A DNA stretch of 64,000 nt from contig JAUNED010000001.1 in assembly GCA_030525745.1 (NCBI GenBank), forward strand, positions 1 through 64,000, read 5' to 3'. This DNA comes from Lonepinella koalarum (GTDB lineage: Bacteria > Pseudomonadota > Gammaproteobacteria > Enterobacterales > Pasteurellaceae). Shown here piece by piece: positions 52,705 through 62,533 of the stretch; the stretch's first letter is position 1; every line of letters starts with the position of its first letter. Made by a program: the position numbers and the translations under genes. The notes beneath the pieces are model-generated. The model saw nothing but the letters and a program-made list of their open reading frames with translations. It was not told where the DNA came from and ran no database searches.

Positions 52705-53340
52705 ATGTCAAACAGACTTCAACTGGAACAATTAACTTGTCAGCGGGGAGATAAAATACTTTTTAGCGATTTATCTCTTGAATTTGGTGCAGGCGATTTT
52801 GTACAGATTGAAGGGCATAACGGTATCGGTAAAACCAGTTTATTACGTATTATGGCCGGTTTAGCACAGCCTGTCGTCGGCAAAGTGCGGTGGAATAATC
52901 AGCCGATTTCAAGTTGTCGTGAAGAATATTATGCCAATCTACTTTATTTAGGTCATCAAGCCGGCGTGAAGCCTGAATTAACTGCGTGGGAAAATTTGGC
53001 GTTTTATCAAAAAATCGGTCGTTGCAAACAAGGCGAGGAGATTTTATGGCAGGTATTGGACATTGTGGGCTTACTTGGGCGTGAAGATATCTCTGCTTCG
53101 CAATTGTCTGCCGGTCAGCAAAAACGCATTGCTTTGGCCCGCCTTTGGTTATCGGAAGCCCCTTTGTGGATATTGGACGAGCCCTTTACTGCTATTGACA
53201 AGCAGGGCGTGCCTGTACTGGCGGCATTATTTGAACAACATAGCCAACAGGGTGGTATGGTGATTTTAACCAGCCATCAAGAAGTGCCGAGCAATAAACT
53301 GCAAAAAGTGCGGTTGGAAAATTACAAGTTTTTGGGATAA
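52705..53340 (+). CDS. ccmA: Cytochrome c biogenesis ATPase CcmA
   Basis: CcmA is the ATPase of the CcmABCD complex that releases haem-loaded CcmE. The 211 residues show Walker [13 protein letters not shown] near residue 38, signature [14 protein letters not shown] and Walker [17 protein letters not shown]. The ATG at 52705 ([12 protein letters not shown]) is chosen over an upstream start at 52636 that would lie inside the promoter. It heads a tightly packed eight- to nine-gene operon. Confidence 0.94.
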   Translation: MSNRLQLEQLTCQRGDKILFSDLSLEFGAGDFVQIEGHNGIGKTSLLRIMAGLAQPVVGKVRWNNQPISSCREEYYANLLYLGHQAGVKPELTAWENLAFYQKIGRCKQGEEILWQVLDIVGLLGREDISASQLSAGQQKRIALARLWLSEAPLWILDEPFTAIDKQGVPVLAALFEQHSQQGGMVILTSHQEVPSNKLQKVRLENYKFLG

Positions 53341-53346
53341 ACAGCG

Positions 53347-54009
53347 ATGTTTGTGGAAATTATCAAACGGGAACTTCGCATTGCGATGCGAAAACAAGCG
53401 GAAATTCTAAATCCCCTGTGGTTTTTTTTGATTGTGATTACCTTATTCCCTTTAGTGATGGGGCCGGAACCCCAATTATTGGCGAAAATTTCAGGCGGTA
53501 TTGTATGGGTAGCCGCGTTATTGTCTGCACTATTGTCATTTGAACGTTTATTTAAAGATGATTTTACCGATGGTTCTTTAGAGCAATTAATGCTTACCGC
53601 ACAGCCTTTGGTTTTAACCGCATTGGCAAAAGTACTGGCACATTGGCTATTAACCGGTTTGCCGCTGATTTTATTATCGCCGGTGGCCGCTTTATTGTTA
53701 TCTATGGAAACGGATTTTTGGTTGGCATTGGTACTGACTTTGTTCATTGGCACGCCTGTATTAAGCTGTCTTGGCGCAATTGGTGTGGCTTTAACTGTGG
53801 GATTGCGTAAAGGCGGTACATTGTTGAGCTTATTGGTTGTGCCTTTATTTATCCCTGTGTTGATTTTTTCGGCATCGGCTTTAGATGCGGCAATAGTCGG
53901 TATGCCTTATTCGGGGCAATTGGCGATTTTAGGGGCTATGTTAGCGGCGGCAATCAGCTTGTCGCCTTTTGCCATTGCAGCCGCATTACGAATTAGTATT
54001 GATAATTAA
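53347..54009 (+). CDS. ccmB: Haem exporter permease CcmB
   Basis: CcmB is the six-helix membrane partner of CcmA. The 220 residues begin with FVEIIKRELRIAMRKQAEILNPLWFFLIV, the typical CcmB amphipathic start, and include KDDFTDGSLEQLMLTAQPL near residues 72-90 and PLFIPVLIFSASALDAA. It begins six bases after ccmA and is followed by ccmC. Confidence 0.93.
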   Translation: MFVEIIKRELRIAMRKQAEILNPLWFFLIVITLFPLVMGPEPQLLAKISGGIVWVAALLSALLSFERLFKDDFTDGSLEQLMLTAQPLVLTALAKVLAHWLLTGLPLILLSPVAALLLSMETDFWLALVLTLFIGTPVLSCLGAIGVALTVGLRKGGTLLSLLVVPLFIPVLIFSASALDAAIVGMPYSGQLAILGAMLAAAISLSPFAIAAALRISIDN

Positions 54010-54025
54010 ATAAGGAAAAAAACAA

Positions 54026-54763
54026 ATGTGGAAGTGGTTACACCCTTACGCGAAATCTGAAACTCAATATCATTTATGTGGTAAATTTATTCCGTTTTTC
54101 GCCATGTTTACCGCACTTTTATTAGGTGGTGGCTTGGTTTGGGGGCTGGCATTTGCTCCGGCGGATTATCAGCAGGGAAATAGTTTCCGAATTATGTATA
54201 TTCATGTGCCGGCAGCGATTTGGTCAATGGGGATTTATGTGTCTATGGCGATTGCCGGTATTATTGGGTTGGTTTGGCAAATCCGCCAAGCGCACTTATC
54301 TATTATTGCAATGGCGCCTATTGGCACAGTCTTTACTTTTATTGCTCTAATTACCGGTGCGATTTGGGGAAAACCGATGTGGGGAACTTGGTGGGTGTGG
54401 GATGCTCGTCTGACGGCTTCCTTAATTTTATTTTTCCTCTATTTGGGTGTCATTGCATTGTATTCTGCCTTTCAAGATCGTACTGATGGGATGAAAGCAG
54501 CGGCCATTTTATCTATTGTCGGGGTGATTAATATTCCGATTATTCATTTTTCGGTGGAATGGTGGAATACGCTACACCAGGGCGCAAGCATTACTAAATT
54601 TGAGAAGCCGTCCATTGCTACACCGATGTTAATTCCGTTGATTTTAAGTATTTTCGGCTTTATGGCATTGAGTTTTTGGTTGATTTTGGTGCGTTATCGT
54701 GTGGCGTTGTTAAAAGATGATGCTAAACGCCCTTGGGTAAAAGCTTTGGTGAATAAAGCCTAA
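54026..54763 (+). CDS. ccmC: Haem-handling protein CcmC
   Basis: CcmC delivers haem to the CcmE chaperone at the periplasmic face. The 245-residue, six-helix protein has the tryptophan-rich WGKPMWGTWWVWDARLTASL near residues 113-132 and the flanking His residues in YIHVPAAIWSMG and IIHFSVEWWNTLHQG. Spacing within the ccm operon is 16 bases from ccmB. Confidence 0.94.
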   Translation: MWKWLHPYAKSETQYHLCGKFIPFFAMFTALLLGGGLVWGLAFAPADYQQGNSFRIMYIHVPAAIWSMGIYVSMAIAGIIGLVWQIRQAHLSIIAMAPIGTVFTFIALITGAIWGKPMWGTWWVWDARLTASLILFFLYLGVIALYSAFQDRTDGMKAAAILSIVGVINIPIIHFSVEWWNTLHQGASITKFEKPSIATPMLIPLILSIFGFMALSFWLILVRYRVALLKDDAKRPWVKALVNKA

Positions 54764-54802
54764 AGTGCGGTCAGATTTTTAATTGTTTTGTGGGAGAAAA
54801 AA

Positions 54803-55006
54803 ATGTTTTTTCAAAGTTGGAGTGATTTCTGGGCGATGGGCGGCTACGGCTTTTATGTATGGTTGTCCTATGGTATTTCTTTAGGGGCGATTGTTATTTT
54901 GGCGATGCAAAGTTATCAAGCGAAAAATGCACTCTTTCGTGAAATTCGCCGTGAGCAACAACGTGAACAACGATTGCAATCGGCAAGAAAAACAGGAGGC
55001 TTGTAA
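54803..55006 (+). CDS. ccmD: Cytochrome c biogenesis protein CcmD
   Basis: CcmD is a small single-helix protein of the CcmABCD complex needed to release holo-CcmE. The 67 residues read [20 protein letters not shown] then a hydrophobic segment and a basic coiled-coil tail ([18 protein letters not shown]), the standard CcmD design. The ATG at 54803 has the GGGAG ribosome site 7 bases before it. A TTG at 54788 precedes that site and is rejected. Its stop overlaps the ccmE start by one base. Confidence 0.9.
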   Translation: MFFQSWSDFWAMGGYGFYVWLSYGISLGAIVILAMQSYQAKNALFREIRREQQREQRLQSARKTGGL

Positions 55007-55539
55007 TGCACCCGAGACGTAAATCCAGACTTAACCTGATCTTGCTGGTATTAATCGGTGTATCTGTGGCAGCCGGTTTAATGATGTATGCTTTGCGTTC
55101 TAATATTGATTTGTTTTATACGCCTTCTGAAATTGTTTATGGCAAAAATGACGATGAAAAACAGCGCCCGCAAGTGGGGCAACGAATTCGTGTCGGTGGC
55201 ATGGTTGTAGCAGGTTCTGTAGAGCGTGATGCGAAAAGTTTGAAGGTCAAATTTGACTTAAATGATATCGGACCTGCAATTACCGTAGAATATGAAGGGA
55301 TTTTGCCGGATTTATTCCGTGAGGGACAAGGTATTGTTGCTCAAGGCGTATTAAAAGAACCGACATTGTTGGTTGCTTCCGAAGTGTTAGCGAAGCATGA
55401 TGAAAACTATGTGCCACCGGAATTAGGTGATCAAATGAAAAAAGCCCATCAACCTATGGGGGTGTCTGCTGCAGATTTGAAAGGCGAAAGTGAGCGTGAT
55501 CGCCAAGAAAAAGCATTACAAAAAGAAGGTCATCAATGA
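55006..55539 (+). CDS. ccmE: Haem chaperone CcmE
   Basis: CcmE binds haem covalently in the periplasm and passes it to the CcmFH ligase. The 177 residues have an N-terminal membrane anchor ([20 protein letters not shown]), an OB-fold beta barrel ([36 protein letters not shown]) and the haem-binding His in [13 protein letters not shown] near residue 130, with the conserved Tyr four residues on. A charged C-terminal tail follows. The start overlaps ccmD and the stop overlaps ccmF. Confidence 0.95.
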   Translation: MHPRRKSRLNLILLVLIGVSVAAGLMMYALRSNIDLFYTPSEIVYGKNDDEKQRPQVGQRIRVGGMVVAGSVERDAKSLKVKFDLNDIGPAITVEYEGILPDLFREGQGIVAQGVLKEPTLLVASEVLAKHDENYVPPELGDQMKKAHQPMGVSAADLKGESERDRQEKALQKEGHQ

Positions 55540-57494
55540 TTGCAGAATTAGGTAACTATGCTCTTGCTTTGAGCTTGGGTATTTCTATTTTATTGGCAGT
55601 ACTACCTTTATGGGGAGCGGAAAAAGGCCATGTTCAATTGATGTCTTTGGCTCGTCCAATGACTTATGGATTATTTTTGACTTTAAGTCTTGCGTTTGCT
55701 GCACTATTTTATAGTTTCGCTGTCAATGATTTTACTGTGCAATATGTAGTCAATAATTCTAATTCCAATTTGCCGTTACAGTATCGCCTTTCGGCAGTCT
55801 GGGGATCTCATGAAGGATCCCTATTACTTTGGATTTGGTTATTAACCCTTTGGGGAGCTGCGGTTGCAGTCTTTAGTAAACCATTGCCGCAAGAAGCCGT
55901 TGCTCGTGTGTTGGGCATTATGGGAATTATTAGCATTGGTTTTTTACTCTTTGTGTTATTTACTTCTAATCCATTTAACCGTACTTTTCCGAATTTTCCG
56001 GTTGATGGGCGCGAATTAAATCCGTTGTTGCAAGATGTGGGCTTAATTTTCCATCCTCCGCTTTTATATATGGGCTATGTCGGCTTTTCTGTAGCCTTTG
56101 CGTTTTCCATTGCATCATTGATGACCGGTAAACTTGATACCGCTTGGGCAAGATGGTCTCGTCCTTGGACAATGGCCGCTTGGATCTTTTTAACTTTAGG
56201 CATCGTATTGGGATCTTGGTGGGCTTATTATGAACTTGGCTGGGGTGGTTGGTGGTTTTGGGATCCGGTTGAAAATGCTTCTTTAATGCCTTGGTTGGCA
56301 GGAACAGCATTATTACACAGTTTATCTGTAACAGAAAAGCGTGGTTCATTCAAGGCTTGGACAGTCTTATTGGCTATTTCCGCTTTCTCACTTTGTTTAC
56401 TCGGCACATTTTTAGTCCGCTCAGGTATTTTAGTATCGGTACATGCATTTGCTTCCGATCCTACTCGTGGCTTGTATATTTTGGCCTATTTAATTGTTGT
56501 TATCGGTGGGTCTTTAGCGCTCTATGCAGTAAAAGGAAATCAAATCCGTTCTCGAGATAATGCCGACCGCTATTCTCGAGAATCCATGTTATTGCTCAAT
56601 AATATTCTCTTAATGACCGCACTTGCTGTTGTATTATTAGGGACATTATTACCTTTGGTACATAAACAATTAGGCCTTGGCTCAATTTCTATCGGCGCAC
56701 CTTTCTTTGATCAAATGTTTTTGATTATTTGCACGCCTTTTGCGTTGCTATTGGGAATTGGTCCCTTGGTAAAATGGCGGAGAGACCAATTTTCGGCTAT
56801 CCGTAAACCGGTCATTATTGCCGTGTTGGTGATGGCAATTGCCGGTTTCCTATTACCTTATGTACTACAGGAACAACTTACCCTTAGTGCAGTATTGGGC
56901 GTAATGATGTCGGTTATTATCGTATTACTGAGCCTCTATGAATTACAGCAACGAGCTACTCATCGTCATAGTTTTTGGGTGGGATTAACCAAATTATCCC
57001 GTTCGCATTGGGGAATGGTACTAGCTCATTTAGGTGTAGCTATGACCATTTGGGGGATCGCTTTTAGTCAAAATTACAGTGTTGAACGTGATGTGAGAAT
57101 GAATGTGGGTGATATTGCACAAATTCATGATTACCAATATCAATTTAAAGGTATCACGGAAGCAAATGGGCAAAATTACAGTGGCGGTAAGGCACAAGTC
57201 GATATTTTAAAAGACGGCAAATTAGAAACGACACTTTATGCTGAAAAACGTTTTTATACCGTAAGTAAAATGACTATGACCGAAGCGGCAATTGACTGGG
57301 GATTTACCCGTGATATTTATGTGGCGTTAGGCGAAAGTCTTGGTGATGGTTCTTGGGCATTACGCTTATATTATAAACCTTTCATTCGTTGGATTTGGTT
57401 TGGTGGCGTGTTTATGGCTTTAGGCGGCTTATTATGTGTATTTGACCGTCGTTATCGTTTTTCCTCTATGTTAAAAGAAAAAAATAATGAATAA
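55536..57494 (+). CDS. ccmF: Cytochrome c haem lyase subunit CcmF
   Basis: CcmF reduces haem and helps attach it to apocytochromes. The 652-residue protein has about 15 membrane helices. It has the haem-handling [27 protein letters not shown] near residues 228-254, [18 protein letters not shown] near 89-106, and the conserved His residues in [14 protein letters not shown]. It overlaps ccmE by 4 bases and dsbE by 8. Confidence 0.95.
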   Translation: MIAELGNYALALSLGISILLAVLPLWGAEKGHVQLMSLARPMTYGLFLTLSLAFAALFYSFAVNDFTVQYVVNNSNSNLPLQYRLSAVWGSHEGSLLLWIWLLTLWGAAVAVFSKPLPQEAVARVLGIMGIISIGFLLFVLFTSNPFNRTFPNFPVDGRELNPLLQDVGLIFHPPLLYMGYVGFSVAFAFSIASLMTGKLDTAWARWSRPWTMAAWIFLTLGIVLGSWWAYYELGWGGWWFWDPVENASLMPWLAGTALLHSLSVTEKRGSFKAWTVLLAISAFSLCLLGTFLVRSGILVSVHAFASDPTRGLYILAYLIVVIGGSLALYAVKGNQIRSRDNADRYSRESMLLLNNILLMTALAVVLLGTLLPLVHKQLGLGSISIGAPFFDQMFLIICTPFALLLGIGPLVKWRRDQFSAIRKPVIIAVLVMAIAGFLLPYVLQEQLTLSAVLGVMMSVIIVLLSLYELQQRATHRHSFWVGLTKLSRSHWGMVLAHLGVAMTIWGIAFSQNYSVERDVRMNVGDIAQIHDYQYQFKGITEANGQNYSGGKAQVDILKDGKLETTLYAEKRFYTVSKMTMTEAAIDWGFTRDIYVALGESLGDGSWALRLYYKPFIRWIWFGGVFMALGGLLCVFDRRYRFSSMLKEKNNE

Positions 57495-58032
57495 GAAATT
57501 ACTGTTACCTTTAATCATCTTTTTAGTACTGATTATTGCCTTTTTTGTGCAATTACAACGTAATGCCCAAGGCGATGATCCAAAAGCCTTGGAAAGTGCA
57601 TTAATCGGAAAACCTGTACCTAATAAAGCCCTCTATGATCTATTTGAAAACAAGGCCTTAGATGAGGCGATTTTCAAACAAGGTAAACCGATTTTATTAA
57701 ATGTTTGGGCAACTTGGTGCCCTACTTGCTATGCTGAACATCAATATTTGAATGAATTGGCTGCACAAGGCGTGACCATTATCGGCTTGGATTATAAAGA
57801 CCAAAATGATAAAGCGATCAAATGGTTAAAAGATTTGAAAAACCCCTATCAATTTGTGCTAAAAGATGAAAAAGGTTCTTTCGGTTTAGACTTGGGTGTA
57901 TATGGCGCACCGGAAACTTTCATTATTGATGGTAAAGGGATTATTCATTACCGCCATGCCGGTGATGTAAACGCAAATGTTTGGTCACAAAAGTTGAAGC
58001 CGATTTATGATGCATTAGTGGAGAAAAAATAA
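57487..58032 (+). CDS. dsbE: Periplasmic thiol:disulfide oxidoreductase DsbE (CcmG)
   Basis: DsbE is a membrane-anchored thioredoxin-like protein that keeps apocytochrome c cysteines reduced before haem attachment. The 181 residues start with a signal anchor (LLLPLIIFLVLIIAFFVQL) and carry the active site NVWATWCPTCYAEHQYL (CPTC, near residue 79), plus the cis-proline segment GVYGAPETFIID. It lies in the ccm operon between ccmF and ccmH. Confidence 0.94.
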   Translation: MNKKLLLPLIIFLVLIIAFFVQLQRNAQGDDPKALESALIGKPVPNKALYDLFENKALDEAIFKQGKPILLNVWATWCPTCYAEHQYLNELAAQGVTIIGLDYKDQNDKAIKWLKDLKNPYQFVLKDEKGSFGLDLGVYGAPETFIIDGKGIIHYRHAGDVNANVWSQKLKPIYDALVEKK

Positions 58033-58496
58033 TGTTACGCAAAACGTTATTTATATTGACCGCACTTTTTACTTGCTCAAGCTGGGCTGCCATTGATGCA
58101 TTGCAATTTGCTGATGCACAACAAGAAAAAGATTATCACCAACTCACACAAGAGCTACGTTGCCCCCAATGCCAGAATAATAATATCGCTGATTCAAATG
58201 CTACTATTGCGGTTGATATGCGAGGCAAGGTCTTTGAACTCTTACAAGAAGGTAAATCGAAACAAGATGTTGTGGATTATATGGTGGCACGTTACGGTAA
58301 CTTTGTGACTTACAATCCACCACTGACAGCAGCAACATTATTACTTTGGATTATGCCGGCATTTTTGGTGGGCTTAGGTTTATTTATTGTTTTACGTCGC
58401 AAAAAAACTCAGGTCAAAAGTGCGGTAGAAATAACCGAGGTTTTAACAGACGAGCAACAACAACGCCTACAAGCTATTTTACAAGAGAAGGAATAA
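58032..58496 (+). CDS. ccmH: Cytochrome c biogenesis protein CcmH (thiol-reducing domain)
   Basis: CcmH is a membrane-anchored periplasmic thioredoxin-like component of the CcmFHI ligase. The 154 residues have a signal peptide ending SSWAA, the redox motif LRCPQCQNNNIADSNATIA near residue 43, a three-helix bundle (DMRGKVFELLQEGKSKQDVVDYMVARYG) and one C-terminal membrane helix (TLLLWIMPAFLVGLGLFIVL). This is the N-terminal half of E. coli CcmH; the second half is the separate ccmI gene that follows. Confidence 0.93.
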   Translation: MLRKTLFILTALFTCSSWAAIDALQFADAQQEKDYHQLTQELRCPQCQNNNIADSNATIAVDMRGKVFELLQEGKSKQDVVDYMVARYGNFVTYNPPLTAATLLLWIMPAFLVGLGLFIVLRRKKTQVKSAVEITEVLTDEQQQRLQAILQEKE

Positions 58497-58498
58497 TA

Positions 58499-59416
58499 AT
58501 GCATTTTTGGTTAATCAGTACTCTGCTAAGTTTACTCATTGCAGCGGTTTGTTTTTATCCTTTACTCAAAACACGCCAGAATGTTGCTCAAACGAAAAGG
58601 GAACAACTCAATAAAGCCTTTTATTTCGACCGTTTAAGAGAAATAGAACGAGATGAACAACAAGGTTTATTGGAAAATGCCGAACAATTAAAAACAGAGT
58701 TACAACAGGCATTACTGGAAGATATTCCAGCGGAAAAAAAAACATTACAAGAAAACCGTGCTTATGGCAGAATTTGGTTTGCCAGTGGTTTTTTAACCTT
58801 GCTGATTATTGCCGGTGTGACGTATTTCCAAGTGGGATCTTGGCAAGCCCAAGATATGTTGGCAAAAACCTATGAAAAATTACCGCACTTTTATGAACGT
58901 GTAAAAGAAGAAGAGACAAAACCGCTGAGCGAAACTGAAATGCAGCAATTCGCTACGGCATTACGGGTGAAAGTACAAAAAGAGCCACAGGACGATTACA
59001 GCTGGTTTATGCTTGGTCAAGTAGGCATGGCTATGGATAACGGACAACTGGCAGCAGATAGTTATGCTAAAGCACATCAATTACAGCCTGAAAATATTGG
59101 GTACAAACTGGCATATGCCCGAATTCTCATGTTTTCCGAAGATGTTTCGGATAAAAACCAAGGTCAAGAACTGCTAAAACAGGTTATCCGCCAAGATCAT
59201 GCTAATACAGAAGCGTTAAGTTTATTAGCATTCCGTTATTTTGAACAAGAGGATTACAAAATGGCGGCAGTGACTTGGGTGATGATGTTAAAGCTATTGC
59301 CGGAAGATGACAGAAGACGGCCGTTAATTGAAAAATCTATTCGCTCGGCAAGAGATGCATTAGCAGAGCAAGAAGAGGAAAAGCGTAAGGCTATGACACC
59401 ACAAAAACAGGAATAA
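58499..59416 (+). CDS. ccmI: Cytochrome c biogenesis protein CcmI (TPR)
   Basis: CcmI holds apocytochrome c C-termini for haem ligation. The 305 residues have two membrane segments (about 3-20 and 90-110), an intervening cytoplasmic coiled coil (NKAFYFDRLREIERDEQQGLL) and a periplasmic TPR domain (YSWFMLGQVGMAMDNGQLAADSYAKAHQLQPEN). The ATG at 58499 follows AAGGAATA two bases after the ccmH stop. A longer frame from 58346 overlaps ccmH and is rejected. It is the last gene of the operon. Confidence 0.9.
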   Translation: MHFWLISTLLSLLIAAVCFYPLLKTRQNVAQTKREQLNKAFYFDRLREIERDEQQGLLENAEQLKTELQQALLEDIPAEKKTLQENRAYGRIWFASGFLTLLIIAGVTYFQVGSWQAQDMLAKTYEKLPHFYERVKEEETKPLSETEMQQFATALRVKVQKEPQDDYSWFMLGQVGMAMDNGQLAADSYAKAHQLQPENIGYKLAYARILMFSEDVSDKNQGQELLKQVIRQDHANTEALSLLAFRYFEQEDYKMAAVTWVMMLKLLPEDDRRRPLIEKSIRSARDALAEQEEEKRKAMTPQKQE

Positions 59417-59424
59417 AAAAGTGA

Positions 59425-59448
59425 TTTTTGCGATCAAGATCGCAAAAA
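59425..59448 (+). terminator. Hairpin after the ccm operon
   Basis: TTTTTGCGATC and GATCGCAAAAA pair around AA, overlapping an uptake signal. There is no clear T run after it, so termination is uncertain. Confidence 0.45.
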
Positions 59449-59568
59449 GTGCGGTAGGTTTTAGACTTATTTTGGAAATTTGATAGATTAACAGGGCGTA
59501 AATCGGTAGAATAGCGCCCTTTTATTATGAATAAAACTTAAGCCATAAAGTGTAATAACGGGGCAACA

Positions 59569-60684
59569 ATGTCAGAAAAAATTAATTTAATGAATCTTAC
59601 TCGTCCGCAAATGCGCGAATTTTTTAAAGAATTAGGCGAGAAGCCTTTTCGTGCGGATCAGTTGGTCAAATGGATTTACCATTTCGGTGAAGATAACTTC
59701 GATAATATGACCAATATTAACAAAGCCTTGCGTGAAAAATTAAAAGCCGTGGCAGAAATTAAAGCACCGGAAGTGGCAGTGGAACAACGTTCTGCAGACG
59801 GTACGATTAAATGGGCGATGCAAGTAGGCGATCAACAAGTAGAAACCGTGTATATTCCGGAAGCAGATCGGGCGACTTTATGTGTTTCTTCGCAAGTGGG
59901 TTGTGCCTTGGCCTGTACGTTCTGTTCTACCGCACAACAAGGCTTTAACCGCAATCTGAATGTGGCGGAAATTATTGGTCAGGTTTGGCGGGCATCAAAA
60001 ATTATTGGCAATTTCGGTGTCACCGGTGTGCGGCCAATCACCAATGTGGTGATGATGGGAATGGGAGAACCGCTACTAAACGTGGCAAATGTTGTGCCGG
60101 CAATGGAAATTATGTTGGACGACTTTGCTTATGGTTTATCTAAACGCAGAGTGACATTATCCACTTCGGGTGTTGTGCCGGCATTGGATAAACTGAGCGA
60201 AATGATCGATGTAGCACTGGCCATTTCATTACATGCGCCCAATGACGAGTTGCGTGATGAACTCGTGCCGATTAACAAAAAATACAATATTAAAATGCTG
60301 ATTGACAGCGTGAACCGTTATCTAGCAGTGTCGAATGCCAATCATGGTAAAGTGACCATTGAATATGTGCTGCTTGATCATGTGAATGATGGCACGGAAC
60401 ATGCTCATCAATTAGCGGAAGTATTAAAAAATACCCCTTGTAAAATTAATTTAATTCCTTGGAATCCGTTTCCTGAGGCTCCTTATGCCAAAAGTTCCAA
60501 TACGCGTATCGACCGTTTCCAGAAAACCTTAATGGAATATGGGTTTACAGTGACAGTTCGTAAAACCCGTGGTGACGATATTGATGCCGCTTGCGGACAA
60601 CTTGCCGGTGATGTGATTGACCGTACCAAACGTACGGCAATGAAACGGCAATTTGGGCAGGGAATTGAGATTAAACAACATTAA
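59569..60684 (+). CDS. rlmN: Dual-specificity RNA methyltransferase RlmN
   Basis: RlmN is a radical SAM enzyme that methylates C2 of A2503 in 23S rRNA and A37 of several tRNAs. The 371 residues contain the cluster motif [19 protein letters not shown] near residue 115-135, [17 protein letters not shown], and the mechanistic Cys in [13 protein letters not shown] near residue 345. In relatives the order rlmN-pilF-rodZ-ispG-hisS is usual, but here the run stops after pilF. Confidence 0.95.
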   Translation: MSEKINLMNLTRPQMREFFKELGEKPFRADQLVKWIYHFGEDNFDNMTNINKALREKLKAVAEIKAPEVAVEQRSADGTIKWAMQVGDQQVETVYIPEADRATLCVSSQVGCALACTFCSTAQQGFNRNLNVAEIIGQVWRASKIIGNFGVTGVRPITNVVMMGMGEPLLNVANVVPAMEIMLDDFAYGLSKRRVTLSTSGVVPALDKLSEMIDVALAISLHAPNDELRDELVPINKKYNIKMLIDSVNRYLAVSNANHGKVTIEYVLLDHVNDGTEHAHQLAEVLKNTPCKINLIPWNPFPEAPYAKSSNTRIDRFQKTLMEYGFTVTVRKTRGDDIDAACGQLAGDVIDRTKRTAMKRQFGQGIEIKQH

Positions 60685-60688
60685 TATT

Positions 60689-60715
60689 AAGGGGCAAATT
60701 TTTGCCCCTTTTTAT
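60689..60715 (+). terminator. Terminator of rlmN
   Basis: AAGGGGCAAA and TTTGCCCCTT form the stem and TTTATTT follows. It lies immediately before the four-hairpin array. Confidence 0.85.
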
Positions 60716-60718
60716 TTG

Positions 60719-60823
60719 CCTAGCACGAGCCGTGCTAGGTTGAATAATCCCAGTCGCTCTGCGACTGTTGTGTTGAGCTGCGGAGCAGCTCGGTTTATGG
60801 AGCCCCATACGGCTCGTATGGGG
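60719..60823 (+). repeat. Array of four perfect hairpins in alternating orientation before pilF
   Basis: Four perfect inverted repeats with three-base loops follow one another. H1 at 60719-60739 has stem CCTAGCACG and loop AGC. H2 at 60751-60767 has stem CAGTCGC and loop TCT. H3 at 60775-60791 has stem GAGCTGC and loop GGA. H4 at 60803-60823 has stem CCCCATACG and loop GCT. H1 and the reverse complement of H4 share the core ACGAGCCGT while their outer six stem pairs differ but remain paired. Reading GAGC as the direction mark, the order is plus, minus, plus, minus. The 3' arm of H4 runs into the GGGGGAAAG ribosome site of pilF. Confidence 0.85.
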
Positions 60824-60830
60824 GAAAGTT

Positions 60831-61376
60831 ATGAAAAAATACCTCAAATTTCTACCGCACTTTTATCTTGTTTTCGGGCTTGTAGCTTGTGCCTCTTCGG
60901 ATAATCATGATATTCAACGTCACCAAGCCGCCAAAGCTCGGGTTGATTTAGCCTTGGGTTATCTTGCCGAAAATAATTATTCTCAAGCCAAATTGAACTT
61001 AGATAAAGCCTTGGAACACGCACCACAATATTATTTGGTTCACTCCGCTTTTGCCTATTATTACCAAAAACAAGGTCATATTCCACAGGCAGAAGACAGT
61101 TATCAAACCGCAATTAAATTGGATCCTAAGCAAGGCGATACTTACAATAATTATGGTGCATTACTTTGTACGGAAAAACGTTTTACAGAAGCCTATACAC
61201 AATTTGATTTGGCATTAAAAACGACAAATTATTATCGCCAAGCAGATACTTACGAAAATAAAGTGCTTTGTGCATTGTCAGAAAATAATCAAAGTATTTT
61301 TCAGGAAAGTTTGGCACAATTACAAAAACTCGATAAACTTCGGGCTGAGAAGCTGAGTTTATATAAGTCGGAATAA
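60831..61376 (+). CDS. pilF: Type IV pilus biogenesis lipoprotein PilF/PilW-like
   Basis: PilF (PilW) is an outer-membrane lipoprotein with TPR repeats that helps PilQ secretin assemble. The 181 residues have a lipoprotein signal ending GLVAC near residue 20, then TPR units (ARVDLALGYLAENNYSQAKLNLDKALEHAP, FAYYYQKQGHIPQAEDSYQTAIKLDP, TYNNYGALLCTEKRFTEAYTQFDLAL). Such a gene follows rlmN in H. influenzae too. Type IV pilus function would tie it to natural transformation. The hairpin array upstream may affect its translation. Confidence 0.82.
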   Translation: MKKYLKFLPHFYLVFGLVACASSDNHDIQRHQAAKARVDLALGYLAENNYSQAKLNLDKALEHAPQYYLVHSAFAYYYQKQGHIPQAEDSYQTAIKLDPKQGDTYNNYGALLCTEKRFTEAYTQFDLALKTTNYYRQADTYENKVLCALSENNQSIFQESLAQLQKLDKLRAEKLSLYKSE

Positions 61377-61385
61377 CGTGTTGAT

Positions 61386-61730
61386 ATGCGAAAAATAGTG
61401 ATTGATGAGCAGATTTATCATTGGCATTTTGGACGAGGAAGTGCTTCTAAAGTTCCTCACTTGACGATTATTCATTTGATAAATCAAAAGAAAATTTGTT
61501 GGTTGTTGAATTTTAAATTATTAGATCATTTTTTGTTAAATGATTGTATGCCGGCAGTATATGAGGGGGATAACATAGCGATAAATTTAAACCAACCTAA
61601 ATTTATTGCTCAAATTATTTTTTATTTGCAGCAGCATAATCAAAATAAACAGACGGAGCATTTCGATGGTATTGAAATATTAAGCAAGTTAGGTTATCAA
61701 ATTGATCCCCTGTTTATTCCACCTTCTTAA
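61386..61730 (+). CDS. Protein of unknown function downstream of pilF
   Basis: This 114-residue protein starts 9 bases after pilF and is not recognised. It begins MRKIVIDEQIYHWHFGRGSA, is predicted to mix beta strands and helices, has no signal peptide or clear membrane helix, and ends IDPLFIPPS. Its ribosome site is poor. The gene is more AT-rich than its neighbours. Co-transcription with pilF is likely, but a role in pilus assembly is only a guess. Confidence 0.5.
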   Translation: MRKIVIDEQIYHWHFGRGSASKVPHLTIIHLINQKKICWLLNFKLLDHFLLNDCMPAVYEGDNIAINLNQPKFIAQIIFYLQQHNQNKQTEHFDGIEILSKLGYQIDPLFIPPS

Positions 61731-61738
61731 TTTAAAAT

Positions 61739-62455
61739 TTATTCTAATAATCTTAATAAATCGACTAAATCATTGATTTCCACCGTTGGCAACTCGCCTT
61801 TTTCCTCAAAATCCTCAAAGGATTGTTCTGATAAATTAAGCCAAACCGCTTGGCAACCGGCTTGAATCGCACCATGTACATCGGTGATGAGATTATCACC
61901 GACGTGTAAAATTTCGGATAATTCGACATTAAAATGAGCGGCGGTTTGAGCGAATAAATCCTTGTGGGGCTTGGCTCTGCCTTGTACGCCGCCACAAAGT
62001 ACTAACTCAAATTGATTGAAACCGATTTTACTCGGCGTTACATTGCCGTTGGTGATGACGGAAAGCGAAAATTGTTGTTTTAATTGATTGAGAATCTCAA
62101 TACTTTGTGGCGGTACATCAATGCGATGGCGATAATCGATAAAATGTTGCATGGTTGCCGCTGAAATTTGCTCAATTTCCACCGCACTTTTGCCCTCTGT
62201 GGTTAATAATTCCCGAATGGTTTGCTCACGCCATGCGGTGACATTTTCGCAGAAAATAGGATCTTGTTGAAAAATCCGTTTTTTCCATTGGTGCCATTGT
62301 TCTAAATTAAAATTCGTTAATTGAGCTGATTTTGCCAAAAAGCCAACGCATTCTTGTTCCGCAAGGCGAATCACCTCGCTGTTGTCATAAAGAGTATCGT
62401 CTAAATCGAAACTGATAACTTTAATATTCTTGAGTTGTGTATTTAATAAAATCAT
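61739..62455 (-). CDS. yigB: HAD-family phosphatase YigB
   Basis: YigB is a haloacid dehalogenase-like phosphatase that, in E. coli, can dephosphorylate the riboflavin intermediate ARPP and FMN. The 238 residues show motif I SFDLDDTLYDNSEV near residue 15, motif II VITNGN near 127, motif III Lys in RAKPHKDLFAQ and motif IV LHVGDNLITDVHGAIQAGCQAVWLN. In E. coli yigB directly follows xerC. Here a small membrane-protein gene lies between them. Confidence 0.88.
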   Translation of the reverse strand: MILLNTQLKNIKVISFDLDDTLYDNSEVIRLAEQECVGFLAKSAQLTNFNLEQWHQWKKRIFQQDPIFCENVTAWREQTIRELLTTEGKSAVEIEQISAATMQHFIDYRHRIDVPPQSIEILNQLKQQFSLSVITNGNVTPSKIGFNQFELVLCGGVQGRAKPHKDLFAQTAAHFNVELSEILHVGDNLITDVHGAIQAGCQAVWLNLSEQSFEDFEEKGELPTVEINDLVDLLRLLE

Positions 62456-62533
62456 TGTTATATTTTTTATGAGGTTATTTTTGTTATTTGAGTATTCCTT
62501 AATATTCGGAGAGAATACAATGAAATAGGTAAT

